From assembly GCF_017353185.1 (NCBI RefSeq), contig NZ_JAFMYV010000010.1:248001-312000 (forward strand): a DNA stretch of 64,000 bases, in the 5' to 3' direction. The DNA is from Fibrella rubiginis (lineage in GTDB: Bacteria; Bacteroidota; Bacteroidia; Cytophagales; Spirosomataceae). The first letter of the stretch is position 1; every line of letters starts with the position of its first letter. A model generated the notes under the pieces. The model saw only the letters and a list, made by a program, of their open reading frames with translations, made no database searches and was not told the DNA's origin. Positions 9,332 to 16,538 of the stretch are shown piece after piece. The translations under genes were made by a program, and so were the position numbers.

Positions 9332-9988
9332 TTACACCAGGTCATTCTTAAACGCGTAGGCCACCATGCCCGCCGTGTTTTTTGTGCCGGTTTTTTCCAG
9401 AATGCGCAGCCGGTGGCCTTCTACAGTGCGGGGGCTGAGGAATATTTTGTCGCTGATTTCGGCGGTTGAAAGTCCCTCGCAGATAAGTTTGAGCACCTCC
9501 TTTTCCCGTTCCGACAGCAGGATCTTGCTGTTATACAGGGCAGGTTGCTTCACCACGGTTGTTTTGTTGGTCATCTTCCGAAGCATGGCCCTTGACACAA
9601 ACTCGTTTAGGTAAACGCCTTCGTCCATTACCTTCCGAATGGCCCGTTCCACTTCGTCGGGGTCCGAATCTTTGAGTAAGTATCCACTCACCCCCTTTTC
9701 CAGCAGGTGCAGCACCATCCGGTCTTCGTCGTGCATGGTCAGCACAATAATCTTGATCAGGGGGTAATGTTCGCGGAGATAGTCTGCCGTAGCGGTGCCG
9801 TCGAGCACGGGCATCTGGAGGTCCAGCAGCACCACGTCGGGCATTTTCCGCGGAATTTTGTCAATAAATTCCTGGCCGTTACTGGCCTCGAGCACCAGGT
9901 CAAAGTCGGCCACCTGCCCCAGAATGGAGGCAATGCCCCGCCGAAACAGGTTGTGGTCGTCTACTAAGGCTAATTTTATCTTTATCAT
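9332..9988 (-). CDS. NarL/LuxR-family response regulator
   Basis: 218-aa two-component DNA-binding response regulator. The receiver domain (about 1-120) has acidic residues in LVDDHNLF, the phospho-acceptor Asp in VVLLDLQMP (about 57), and Thr/Lys in IIVLTMHD and GYLLKD. A LuxR-type helix-turn-helix occupies about 150-215 (LSEREKEVLKLICEGLS through SPRTVEGHRLRILEKTG). The partner histidine kinase lies 12 bp upstream in the same direction, so the two form an operon. The target genes are unknown. Confidence 0.95.
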   Translation of the reverse strand: MIKIKLALVDDHNLFRRGIASILGQVADFDLVLEASNGQEFIDKIPRKMPDVVLLDLQMPVLDGTATADYLREHYPLIKIIVLTMHDEDRMVLHLLEKGVSGYLLKDSDPDEVERAIRKVMDEGVYLNEFVSRAMLRKMTNKTTVVKQPALYNSKILLSEREKEVLKLICEGLSTAEISDKIFLSPRTVEGHRLRILEKTGTKNTAGMVAYAFKNDLV

Positions 9989-10000
9989 GGCAGGATCGAT

Positions 10001-10810
10001 TTAGGCGGGTATGTGCAGTTCTTCGTTCACTACTTCGGTCAACTGGGTCTGCACATGGATCCGCGATCCACGACCGGGTGCAACATCAAACGTTACATGA
10101 CCATCTACCACTGTCAGGCGGCTTTCAATATTTCGTAGCCCCAGCCCACTCCGCCGATCTTTCACCGCTTCGTCATAATCGAATCCCTGCCCATTGTCTT
10201 CTACCGACATGCGGATGGCATCCTGAAAGTAGACAAACTGCACGTTTACCTGTGAGGCCGCCGCATGTTTGATGGCATTGTTGAGTAGTTCCTGGGCAAT
10301 GCGGTAAAACAGCAACTGTGTGGACGCGGGCAGCCGGTCTACCATGTCGGGGCATTCAAGCGTAACCACTACGTCGCCGGTGGTAGCTTTTTCGGTTAGT
10401 TCTTCCATCGCCGCCAGCAGGCCAAACCGTTCGAGCGTGGTAGGTACCAGATCCCGACTGATGCGCCGCACGTTGCTCATGGTTTCGTCGAGCAGCGCGC
10501 GGGTTTTTTGCACCAGCAGCAGGGCACCGGTATGAACATCGGGAATTTTTCGATCCAGTTGGTTGACGTTCAATTTGGTGACAGACAGCATTGTGCCGAT
10601 CTCATCGTGCAGGTCACGGGCCAAACGGCGGCGCTCCTGCTCCTGACCCTGAAACGTTGCCGCCATCAGTTCTTTACGGTAAGCTTCGCGTAGGGCGTTA
10701 AGTGCCAGCAGATGCTGCGCCTGCCGGTGTTGGTAAAAGGCCACGAAGAGAATGATGAACAGGGTCATCATCAATAACATCACCGACCCAACGGCAATGT
10801 ATAACTTCAT
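10001..10810 (-). CDS. Membrane sensor histidine kinase (HisKA_3 type)
   Basis: 269-aa kinase with one N-terminal membrane helix (about 6-28) and no large sensor domain. The HisKA_3 dimerisation/phosphoacceptor motif ARDLHDEIGTMLSV (about 63-77) holds the His. The HATPase_c domain (about 160-262) has the N box (ELLNNAIKHA), the G1 box (VEDNGQGFD) and a G2-like SGLGLRNIESR. ATG at 10810 is preferred to an upstream in-frame TTG. It should phosphorylate the adjacent LuxR-type regulator. The short extracytoplasmic part suggests it senses an intramembrane or cytoplasmic signal, or a partner protein. Confidence 0.93.
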   Translation of the reverse strand: MKLYIAVGSVMLLMMTLFIILFVAFYQHRQAQHLLALNALREAYRKELMAATFQGQEQERRRLARDLHDEIGTMLSVTKLNVNQLDRKIPDVHTGALLLVQKTRALLDETMSNVRRISRDLVPTTLERFGLLAAMEELTEKATTGDVVVTLECPDMVDRLPASTQLLFYRIAQELLNNAIKHAAASQVNVQFVYFQDAIRMSVEDNGQGFDYDEAVKDRRSGLGLRNIESRLTVVDGHVTFDVAPGRGSRIHVQTQLTEVVNEELHIPA

Positions 10811-10847
10811 GTACAGATCCAAATGTAGGTGGTGTCTAGTAATCTGC

Positions 10848-10890
10848 TAAAAATAAAAAACCGCCCAAAAGATCACAACTTTGGGGCGGT
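10848..10890 (-). terminator. Rho-independent terminator of the IscA-like gene
   Basis: On the minus strand a stem ACCGCCCC with GGGCGGT (10860-10890, short AT-rich loop) is followed by a T6 run and further T-rich sequence, about 60 nt after the stop of the IscA-like gene at 10948. Confidence 0.75.
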
Positions 10891-10947
10891 CACAGAGCGT
10901 ATTCGGTCAAAATAGCGTGTAAACGGTCGGTTTTGTCACCGTCAAAT

Positions 10948-11274
10948 CTACACGGCGAAGCTTTCACCACAGCCGCATGTACGGCTGGCGTTGGGATTTT
11001 TGAACTGAAAACCCTTGCCGTTCAGACCGTCAGAAAAGTCTAGTTCGGTGCCGGCCAAGTACAGCAGGCTTTTCTTGTCGACGTAAATACGAATGCCTTT
11101 GTCCTCGACAATGTGGTCGGTTGGTTGCTGAGCCGTATCGAACTGAAGGTCATACATCAACCCCGAACAGCCGCCACCTTGCACCGCCACCCGGATGGCA
11201 AATGCATCGTTGAGGCCATCTTTCTGGCGCAGCTCAATAATCTTGTCTTTCGCTTTTTCTGTTACCGTAACCAT
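10948..11274 (-). CDS. HesB/IscA-family iron-sulfur carrier protein
   Basis: 108-aa A-type carrier that receives and transfers Fe-S clusters in the cytoplasm. The three ligand cysteines are present: one in GGGCSGLMYD (about residue 38) and two in the C-terminal CGCGESF motif (about 101-103). The start at 11274 (MVTVTEKAKDKI) matches the family N-terminus; a longer in-frame start at 11304 adds ten atypical residues. An AAGGAT sequence sits almost directly against the chosen ATG, which is closer than usual for a ribosome-binding site. Confidence 0.93.
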   Translation of the reverse strand: MVTVTEKAKDKIIELRQKDGLNDAFAIRVAVQGGGCSGLMYDLQFDTAQQPTDHIVEDKGIRIYVDKKSLLYLAGTELDFSDGLNGKGFQFKNPNASRTCGCGESFAV

Positions 11275-11435
11275 ATCCTTATCAAAGAATGCCCAAAGGC
11301 ACATGCTGCACGTTTGCTAACAAAACGGGTGTACTGCCGGGAAAAGTTCAGTTGTGAGTTTGAGTCCCAACGATCATGATTTGCGGTTACCAGGCTACTT
11401 TCGCCTAAACAGATAATTAAACGTAGAACACAACT

Positions 11436-11867
11436 ATGTTCACTAACATTGAACACATCGGTATTGCCGTGCGCGACCTGGCCGCTTCTTCCGAGCTTTT
11501 TGCCACCCTGCTCAACCGGGAATCCTACAAGTCGGAAGAAGTAGCCTCAGAGGGGGTACTGACGGCGTTTTTTCTGGTCAATCAAACTAAAATTGAGTTG
11601 CTGGCAGCTACTCGCCCTGATAGTGCCATTGCCACTTTTATTGAGAAACGGGGTGAGGGTACCCATCATATCGCCTTCGAGGTCGATGATATTGTAGCCG
11701 AGATGGCACGACTGAAAGAGGCTGGCTTCACCTTGCTTAATGAAGTACCTAAACGGGGTGCCGACAATAAGCTGGTTTGCTTTGTTCACCCCAAAACAGC
11801 CAATGGCGTTCTGGTAGAACTATGCCAGGAGATGAAACGAGTTCAAGGTTCAACGTCTAAAGTCTAA
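11436..11867 (+). CDS. mce: Methylmalonyl-CoA epimerase
   Basis: 143-aa VOC-fold enzyme that interconverts (S)- and (R)-methylmalonyl-CoA in the propionate/succinate route. Metal-binding His and Glu residues are in IEHIGIAVRDL (His about 7), GTHHIAFEVDDI (about 74) and NGVLVELCQ (Glu about 128). The natural end of the family is around VELCQEMK. The last nine residues (RVQGSTSKV) and the stop are encoded by the left arm of palindrome IR3, so the element appears to have replaced the original 3' end without damaging the fold. Confidence 0.95.
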   Translation: MFTNIEHIGIAVRDLAASSELFATLLNRESYKSEEVASEGVLTAFFLVNQTKIELLAATRPDSAIATFIEKRGEGTHHIAFEVDDIVAEMARLKEAGFTLLNEVPKRGADNKLVCFVHPKTANGVLVELCQEMKRVQGSTSKV

Positions 11868-11932
11868 AGCTGCTCCGCGTTCGGACTCACCCATGCGGAG
11901 CAGCTTTAGACTTTAGACGTTGAACCTTGAAC
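11841..11932. repeat. Heptad palindrome IR3, overlapping the 3' end of mce
   Basis: Perfect 38-bp arms (11841-11878 and 11895-11932), words GTTCAAG, GTTCAAC, GTCTAAA, GTCTAAA, core CTGCTCCGC, loop of 16 nt. The loop is the reverse complement of the IR10 loop (15 of 16 bases identical). The left arm encodes the C-terminal residues and stop codon of mce. Confidence 0.92.
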
Positions 11933-11944
11933 CTATTTGTATAG

Positions 11945-12022
11945 ACACAAAAAAGCCAAGCGAGACACCCCCTTGGCTTTCTGATTTACTCAACGTTATG
12001 AAAAACTTTTCTTTTCGATACA
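11945..12022 (-). ncRNA. Possible small RNA with intrinsic terminator
   Basis: The gap between mce and the LolD-like gene is AT-rich and non-coding. On the minus strand a TATACTTG box near 12024 resembles the Bacteroidota -7 element (TAnnTTTG). About 40 nt later comes a 9-bp stem (AAAGCCAAG with CTTGGCTTT, 11952-11980) followed by a T-run, which would end a transcript of roughly 70-80 nt. Upstream are two more hairpins: a perfect 12-bp stem at 12053-12082 and a 7-bp stem at 12132-12163. The terminator could instead belong to the LolD-like gene, whose stop is at 12224. Confidence 0.3.
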
Positions 12023-12223
12023 AGTATAAAGCATTTTGCCATATAAAATGTTCTACACTGTGAAAAAAAATTCACAGTGTAGAGTAACTTGCTCATAATC
12101 AGATACAACATGCCTCAAAAAAATACTCATCAACCGATTCAGTACCTAGTTAGTATTCGGTTGACTTATGTAGTTATTCTCTGAGTACTACTTACCGACA
12201 AGGAGCAAAGTGACTCGTTGAGC

Positions 12224-12886
12224 CTACTCCGCCATTTTGATTTGTCCGTCAAGTAATGTAATCGTGCGGTCGGCCAGTGCCGCGAGGGCTTCGTTATGGG
12301 TGACTATAATAAACGTCTGGCCAAACTCGTCGCGCAGGTCGAAGAAGAGCTGATGGAGTTCTTCGGCATTACGCGAGTCGAGGTTGCCGCTGGGTTCGTC
12401 GGCGAAAACCACGGCGGGCTGATTAACCAGCGCCCGCGCCACGGCCACCCGTTGCTGCTCTCCTCCCGATAGCTGAGAAGGAAAATGAGCTGCCCGGTCA
12501 GCGAGGCCAAGCCGGTTTAGTAACTCGGCGGCACGCTGTCGTACATCGCGCTCAGGCCGGTTGGCAATGAAGCCGGGCATGCACACGTTTTCGAGGGCCG
12601 TAAATTCAGGCAGCAGATTATGAAACTGGAAGACAAAACCTATTTTCTCATTCCGAAAGCGGGCCAACCCTTTATCGTCGAGCGAGAAAACGTCCTGACC
12701 AGCCAGCGAGACAGCCCCGCCGTCGGGCCGGTCGAGCGTACCAAGAATGTGGAGCAGGGTGCTCTTGCCGGCCCCGGATGCGCCCACGATAGAAACCACT
12801 TCGCCTGCCTGGATGGCTAAACTGATGTCTTTTAAAACAGGTAAAGGCCCGTAGGCCCGGCGGAGATTGGTAGCGGTGAGGAGCAT
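12224..12886 (-). CDS. ABC transporter ATP-binding protein, LolD/MacB-like
   Basis: 220-aa ATPase. Walker A is GASGAGKST (about 35-43), the signature is LSGGEQQRVAVARAL (about 139-153), Walker B is PAVVFADEPSGNLD (about 157-170), and the H-loop is IIVTHN (about 193). The N-terminal LRRAYG...VLKDISL and the DEPSGNLDS form are typical of the LolD/FtsE/MacB group, which works with FtsX-like permeases in lipoprotein release or efflux; no permease is adjacent. ATG at 12886 gives the usual length, and the upstream extension runs into a degenerate palindrome. Confidence 0.9.
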   Translation of the reverse strand: MLLTATNLRRAYGPLPVLKDISLAIQAGEVVSIVGASGAGKSTLLHILGTLDRPDGGAVSLAGQDVFSLDDKGLARFRNEKIGFVFQFHNLLPEFTALENVCMPGFIANRPERDVRQRAAELLNRLGLADRAAHFPSQLSGGEQQRVAVARALVNQPAVVFADEPSGNLDSRNAEELHQLFFDLRDEFGQTFIIVTHNEALAALADRTITLLDGQIKMAE

Positions 12887-12892
12887 GAACGA

Positions 12893-12987
12893 GTGGCAGG
12901 AGGCAGTAGCAGTTGGCAGAGGTAGCTTGTAAGGCAGGTGCATGGGGTAGTTTTTTGTGCCTACTGCTCACTGCTACTGCCAACTGG
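12893..12987. repeat. Degenerate heptad palindrome IR0
   Basis: Imperfect inverted repeat between the LolD-like gene and sucC. The left side has phased words GTGGCAG, GAGGCAG, TAGCAGT, TGGCAGA; the reverse complement of the right side has TTGGCAG, TAGCAGT, GAGCAGT. Pairing is only partial but the 7-nt phase is visible on both sides. Confidence 0.55.
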
Positions 12988-13028
12988 TGTTAACTTGCGG
13001 CGGTAAAATTAACGCTGTTGCTGTCTGT

Positions 13029-14246
13029 ATGAACATCCACGAATATCAGGGTAAAGAAATATTGAAACGCTACGGCGTTCGCATTCAGGAAGGCATCGTG
13101 GCCGAATCGCCCGAAAAGGCGGTGGAGGCGGCTAAGCTGATCATGGCCCAAACCAACTCGAAGTTTGTGGTGGTGAAATCGCAAATCCACGCCGGTGGCC
13201 GTGGCAAAGGCCAGATCAAAGGAGGTACCCAACGCGGTGTAGCCCTTGCCAAATCGGTCGATGACGTGCGTGACATTGCCAAAAACCTGATCGGCAACGT
13301 GCTGGTAACGATTCAGACCGGCCCTGAAGGTAAAAAAGTGAATAAGGTGCTGGTAGCGCAGGACGTGTATTACCCCGGCGAAAGTGAGGTGAAAGAGATG
13401 TACATCGGTATTCTGCTCGACCGTGCCAAGGCCTGCAATGTAATCATGGCCAGCACCGAAGGGGGCATGGACATTGAAGAGGTAGCGGAGCACACGCCTG
13501 AAAAAATCGTGAAAGAGTGGATCGACCCTGCCGTGGGATTGCAGCCGTTCCAGGCCCGCAAGATCGCTTTCGGCCTGGGCATGACCGGCGAGGCATTCAA
13601 GGAGATGGTCAAATTCGTGACCAATCTCTATAAAGCCTATGTGGAAACCGACGCCTCGATGTTTGAGATTAACCCGGTCTTGAAAACGTCGGATAACAAA
13701 ATCATGGCCGTCGACGCGAAGGTGAACATTGATGACAATGCCCTTTACCGCCACGCCGATCTGGCCAACTACCGCGACGTTACGGAAGAAGATCCCCTCG
13801 AAGTGGAAGCATCGGCGAATGACCTCAACTATGTGAAACTCGACGGTAACGTGGGTTGCATGGTGAATGGGGCTGGTCTGGCCATGGCCACGATGGATAT
13901 CATCAAACTGTCGGGTGGTGAACCGGCCAACTTCCTCGATGTTGGGGGTGGAGCCAATGCCAAAACCGTAGAAGCAGGTTTCCGCATCATCCTGAAAGAC
14001 CCGAACGTGAAAGCCATTCTGATCAACATTTTCGGGGGTATTGTGCGCTGCGACCGTGTAGCCACGGGTGTGGTAGAGGCCTATAAGGCCATCGGCAACA
14101 TCCCGGTACCGATCATCGTACGTCTGCAGGGTACCAACGCCGCCGAAGGTGCCCGCATCATTGACGAATCAGGGCTGAAGGTGCAGTCGGCGGTGGCGCT
14201 ATCAGAAGCTGCTGAAAAAGTGCGGGCGGTGGTGGCGGCTTTGTAA
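13029..14246 (+). CDS. sucC: Succinate--CoA ligase (ADP-forming) subunit beta
   Basis: 405-aa beta subunit of the TCA-cycle enzyme that makes ATP from succinyl-CoA with SucD. The start MNIHEYQGKEIL at 13029 is the invariant family N-terminus. The ATP-grasp domain fills the first half, with GGRGKGQIKGG near residues 56-66. The C-terminal CoA-ligase domain includes NGAGLAMATMD and GGGANAKTVEAGF, and the glycine-rich IFGGIVRCD segment. sucD is not adjacent. The last 138 bp are repeated at 16304-16441 (see the island entry), indicating a past integration or duplication at this 3' end. Confidence 0.97.
   Translation: MNIHEYQGKEILKRYGVRIQEGIVAESPEKAVEAAKLIMAQTNSKFVVVKSQIHAGGRGKGQIKGGTQRGVALAKSVDDVRDIAKNLIGNVLVTIQTGPEGKKVNKVLVAQDVYYPGESEVKEMYIGILLDRAKACNVIMASTEGGMDIEEVAEHTPEKIVKEWIDPAVGLQPFQARKIAFGLGMTGEAFKEMVKFVTNLYKAYVETDASMFEINPVLKTSDNKIMAVDAKVNIDDNALYRHADLANYRDVTEEDPLEVEASANDLNYVKLDGNVGCMVNGAGLAMATMDIIKLSGGEPANFLDVGGGANAKTVEAGFRIILKDPNVKAILINIFGGIVRCDRVATGVVEAYKAIGNIPVPIIVRLQGTNAAEGARIIDESGLKVQSAVALSEAAEKVRAVVAAL
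14109..14246 (+). repeat. Direct repeat, copy A: sucC 3' end
   Basis: The 3' 138 bp of intact sucC, matched by copy B at 16304-16441 with about 15 differences by eye (roughly 89% identity), mostly at third codon positions. It is the probable left boundary of the accessory segment. Confidence 0.9.
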
Positions 14247-14270
14247 CGTACTTGCGTCACAAATTTAAAA

Positions 14271-14304
14271 ATGCTCCGCCAGATCGCTGGTGGAGCATTT
14301 TTTT
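14271..14304 (+). terminator. Rho-independent terminator of sucC
   Basis: A 12-bp stem (ATGCTCCGCCAG with CTGGTGGAGCAT, one G-U pair) with a 4-nt loop, followed by a T7 run, 24 nt after the sucC stop. Confidence 0.9.
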
Positions 14305-14367
14305 GTACATAATAGAAGTCAAACTATTGACTATGTTTTGTGTAGAGATACAAAAACTTAACGAATT

Positions 14368-14670
14368 TTATTCGCCAATTAATATAGATCCACGATTTCC
14401 ATTAGCCAGTTCAAACGACAATGAATAAACGTTGTACATATTCTTGAAATTTTTAACGTAAATAAATTTATTTTCAAATTTTATAAACATATCGCCAGAT
14501 TTAGAGATTTCCAAATCAGAATTCTCAACCCCTGTAATCTCCCCGACGGATTTTTTATCAAATTTATAAGAATTGGTGAGTAACTGCTCAAGTATGTGAT
14601 GGTTACGCTTTTGCAATTCCACATCGTATTCGTAATGAGTGATAGATATCATGAGGGATATTTCTTCCAA
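14368..14670 (-). CDS. Unknown AT-rich ORF, in frame with the upstream nuclease gene
   Basis: Up to 100 aa, no family recognised; likely a small beta-rich domain (GDMFIKFENKFIYVKNF). The annotated start is TTG; the first ATG is six codons later (MISITHYEYD). It follows the Cas4-like gene in the same frame: only the TAG at 14710-14712 and 13 sense codons separate them. It may therefore be a separate downstream gene or the C-terminal domain of a longer protein cut off by an amber codon. AT-rich like its neighbour. Confidence 0.5.
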   Translation of the reverse strand: MEEISLMISITHYEYDVELQKRNHHILEQLLTNSYKFDKKSVGEITGVENSDLEISKSGDMFIKFENKFIYVKNFKNMYNVYSLSFELANGNRGSILIGE

Positions 14671-14709
14671 ATCAACATCTGTACCGGATGCAGATGCCTG
14701 AGTCTCAGC

Positions 14710-15684
14710 CTAAGTATAATAATGAGGATATTTTTTGTAGTACTCATCAGTAGTATATGGGAATGATAAAACTTCTATCAGACCGGATTTGTGATTACAA
14801 ATAGTCCTACAAATACATTTAAAGCATTTTTCAGGATTGATTGAATTAACATCAAAAGGGATAGCTGTTTCAGATCTTAAACTGTCGAATGAATCAAGTA
14901 TTGATATGAATTTATCTTTTATAGATGCTGATACATCCACTTCATAAATTCTAAAACTGCGCCTACTAGGAACGTAGGATGCAGCCCCTTTGTGCCAATA
15001 AATTACGTAAGCTTTGGAAATGCTAAGTTCAGCGAAGAGATGTATGTACGCCCAAACCTGAACTTGGTGATTATGCCAAATTGCTTCTGGTAATTTATCG
15101 TTAAAAGTATTTTTTTCAACCACTAGTATTTGTTCTCCCGAACTACCTTTAAAAATTAAGTGCGGCTTGCCAGATATGTTATATGGTACATTATAAAAAG
15201 GTTTATTTTCATCATAACCATTATAAGTTAGTAAGCTATCAAGCAAATACTTAATATTTCTGTTATTGCTTAAGTATTCATCTTGATCATTACTATTCAT
15301 CTTTCTAAGATAAGAAAAAAGTTGAAGAAGATAACTTTCTGATTCTAACTCTTCCTCATCTTCCTCGAAATCATCATCTTGTTTTTTACTGAATTCAATT
15401 TTAAAAGACTCTTTTACAGAATAACTTGCAGGACAAAAAGCAAATTGCGTTAAATCTTGAACAGTTGAAAGGGCATAGAATTTTACCCAATACTCTGGGT
15501 ATTTTCTCTTTTTATTCTCGTCTAAAAGACCCTCAATCAATTTAGATGCATATACTACATTAGCATCTTCAAGGTGAATTCTATTAATGAAGTATTCTTT
15601 AAAAGGTGAATCTTTGTATCCTAATTGATCAATTAGAGATTTAATAAATTTTTCCTGTTTTTCACTCATTGGCGGTGTTCTCAT
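14710..15684 (-). CDS. Cas4-like PD-(D/E)XK nuclease
   Basis: 324-aa protein. Visible features are an early LTQFAFCPASY motif (Cys about 101), a central LVVEKNTF strand that fits the E-x-K of the PD-(D/E)XK active site (about 185-190), a following QVQVWAYIHLF helix matching the Q-x3-Y motif, and a C-terminal cysteine group CFKCICRTIC (about 286-295). One upstream Cys plus a C-terminal Cys trio is the Cas4/AddB-type arrangement that holds a 4Fe-4S cluster. An acidic run (about 111-125) interrupts the domain. A start at 15669 is also possible. No cas genes are nearby, so this is a stand-alone, possibly defence- or plasmid-related nuclease. Confidence 0.7.
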   Translation of the reverse strand: MRTPPMSEKQEKFIKSLIDQLGYKDSPFKEYFINRIHLEDANVVYASKLIEGLLDENKKRKYPEYWVKFYALSTVQDLTQFAFCPASYSVKESFKIEFSKKQDDDFEEDEEELESESYLLQLFSYLRKMNSNDQDEYLSNNRNIKYLLDSLLTYNGYDENKPFYNVPYNISGKPHLIFKGSSGEQILVVEKNTFNDKLPEAIWHNHQVQVWAYIHLFAELSISKAYVIYWHKGAASYVPSRRSFRIYEVDVSASIKDKFISILDSFDSLRSETAIPFDVNSINPEKCFKCICRTICNHKSGLIEVLSFPYTTDEYYKKYPHYYT

Positions 15685-15736
15685 CGGTATTTGGGTTAGG
15701 AGGGGTATTTCTGTTAGTAGAGAGGAATAAGGCTTA

Positions 15737-16030
15737 CTATTTATTGCTGCGACTACTTTGAAACGTGATGATCTCTATCTGTTTCCGCTCGTCATTTACT
15801 CGGTAATACAAAATGACCTGCCGGTTCACAATGCACTCACGACAGCCGGATAAGTAGTCCGACGCCCGGTACATGTACGGCATGGTAGACAGCAGTTGAA
15901 TTTTGTCTGATACCACCGACAAGAAATCAGTTTTGGTCTGCTGCGACCAATGCTTAGCCAAATAGTCGACTATGCCATCTAGTTTAGTTATTGCCCGCTC
16001 AGAGAAAACGACTTCATAAGCCTCTTCCAT
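15737..16030 (-). CDS. ParE/RelE-superfamily toxin
   Basis: 97-aa toxin candidate of the type II RelE/ParE fold: two N-terminal helices (ERAITKLDGIVDYLAKHW), then strands ending with RQVILYYRVND and IEIITFQSSR. ParE members inhibit gyrase and RelE members cut mRNA; the sequence does not decide between them. The start codon overlaps the antitoxin stop (TAATG), the usual coupling of toxin to antitoxin. It lies inside the sucC-bounded island and may stabilise it. Confidence 0.85.
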   Translation of the reverse strand: MEEAYEVVFSERAITKLDGIVDYLAKHWSQQTKTDFLSVVSDKIQLLSTMPYMYRASDYLSGCRECIVNRQVILYYRVNDERKQIEIITFQSSRSNK

Positions 16031-16257
16031 TATTGGTAACGAGCAAAAACAGCCTTGGCTGGTTGGATGCGCCCGGCATCTAAATCCGCTAATCCAGCCT
16101 GAATATCAGCTTGTTGCGCAGGCGAAAGGTCATGCCAGAAATCGCGTTCTACGCTTGCCTGATTGTCTAGCAGAGTATAAACAGCCGTTAACAAATGCTC
16201 ATCTGCCACAACATCTACTAAGCGATGTAAACCCGATTTTAAGTCTGTAACACTCAT
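16030..16257 (-). CDS. Antitoxin partner of the ParE-like toxin
   Basis: 75-aa protein upstream of and overlapping the toxin gene by one base. The sequence is helical (LKSGLHRLVDVVADEHLLTAVYTLL) followed by a short DLSPAQQADIQAGLADLDAGR region, a pattern common in Bacteroidota antitoxins paired with RelE/ParE toxins. No DNA-binding motif is obvious. Assignment rests mainly on gene order and size. Confidence 0.75.
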   Translation of the reverse strand: MSVTDLKSGLHRLVDVVADEHLLTAVYTLLDNQASVERDFWHDLSPAQQADIQAGLADLDAGRIQPAKAVFARYQ

Positions 16258-16303
16258 ATCTTTTTTTACACAAGTTACGGAGCGTACTCAATGTTCGCAA
16301 CTG

Positions 16304-16441
16304 CCGATCATCGTACGCCTCTAGGGAACCAACGCCGCCGAAGGTGCTCGCATCATTGACGAATCAGGAATAAAGGTGCAGTCGGCGGTGGCGCTATCAG
16401 AAGCTGCTGAAAAGGTACGGCAGGTGGTAGCCGCTTTATAA
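16304..16441 (+). pseudogene. Direct repeat, copy B: decayed sucC 3' fragment
   Basis: 138-bp copy of the sucC 3' end, about 89% identical to 14109-14246, in the same orientation and including the terminal TAA. Most differences are synonymous third-position changes. The exceptions are Gln to a TAG stop, Leu to Ile and Ala to Gln. The pattern suggests it descends from a functional sucC under selection, such as the old chromosomal 3' end or that of a relative, rather than from a very recent duplication. It has no start and cannot be expressed as SucC. Confidence 0.9.
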
Positions 16442-16534
16442 AACGATAAGTGCTAAACGGTGAGCGGTGAGTTTGCTGACGCGCTTTTACATGCGTCAGC
16501 AAACTCACCGCTCACCGTTTAGCACTTATCGTTT
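16441..16534. repeat. Heptad palindrome IR4
   Basis: Perfect 42-bp arms (16441-16482 and 16493-16534) and a 10-nt loop, directly abutting the sucC fragment. Words GTGCTAA, ACGGTGA, GCGGTGA, core TTTGCTGACGC. It ends 4 bp before the stop of the M48 peptidase gene and may terminate it. Confidence 0.92.
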
Positions 16535-16538
16535 ACTG

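Larger units (their letters stand above)
14247..16303. mobile_element. Accessory island bounded by duplicated sucC 3' ends
   Basis: About 2.06 kb between the two copies of the sucC 3' end. It holds only minus-strand genes: an unknown ORF, a Cas4-like nuclease, and a ParE-type toxin with its antitoxin. The nuclease part (about 14310-15700) is markedly AT-rich against the 55% GC neighbours, a sign of transfer. A 3'-end duplication flanking foreign DNA is what site-specific integration into a gene end leaves behind, but no integrase is present, so this is inference and may be a decayed remnant. Confidence 0.65.

Noticed and set aside
14710..15684. Part of a CRISPR-Cas adaptation module
   Set aside because: A Cas4-like protein alone is insufficient; no cas1, cas2, effector genes or repeats are in the window.
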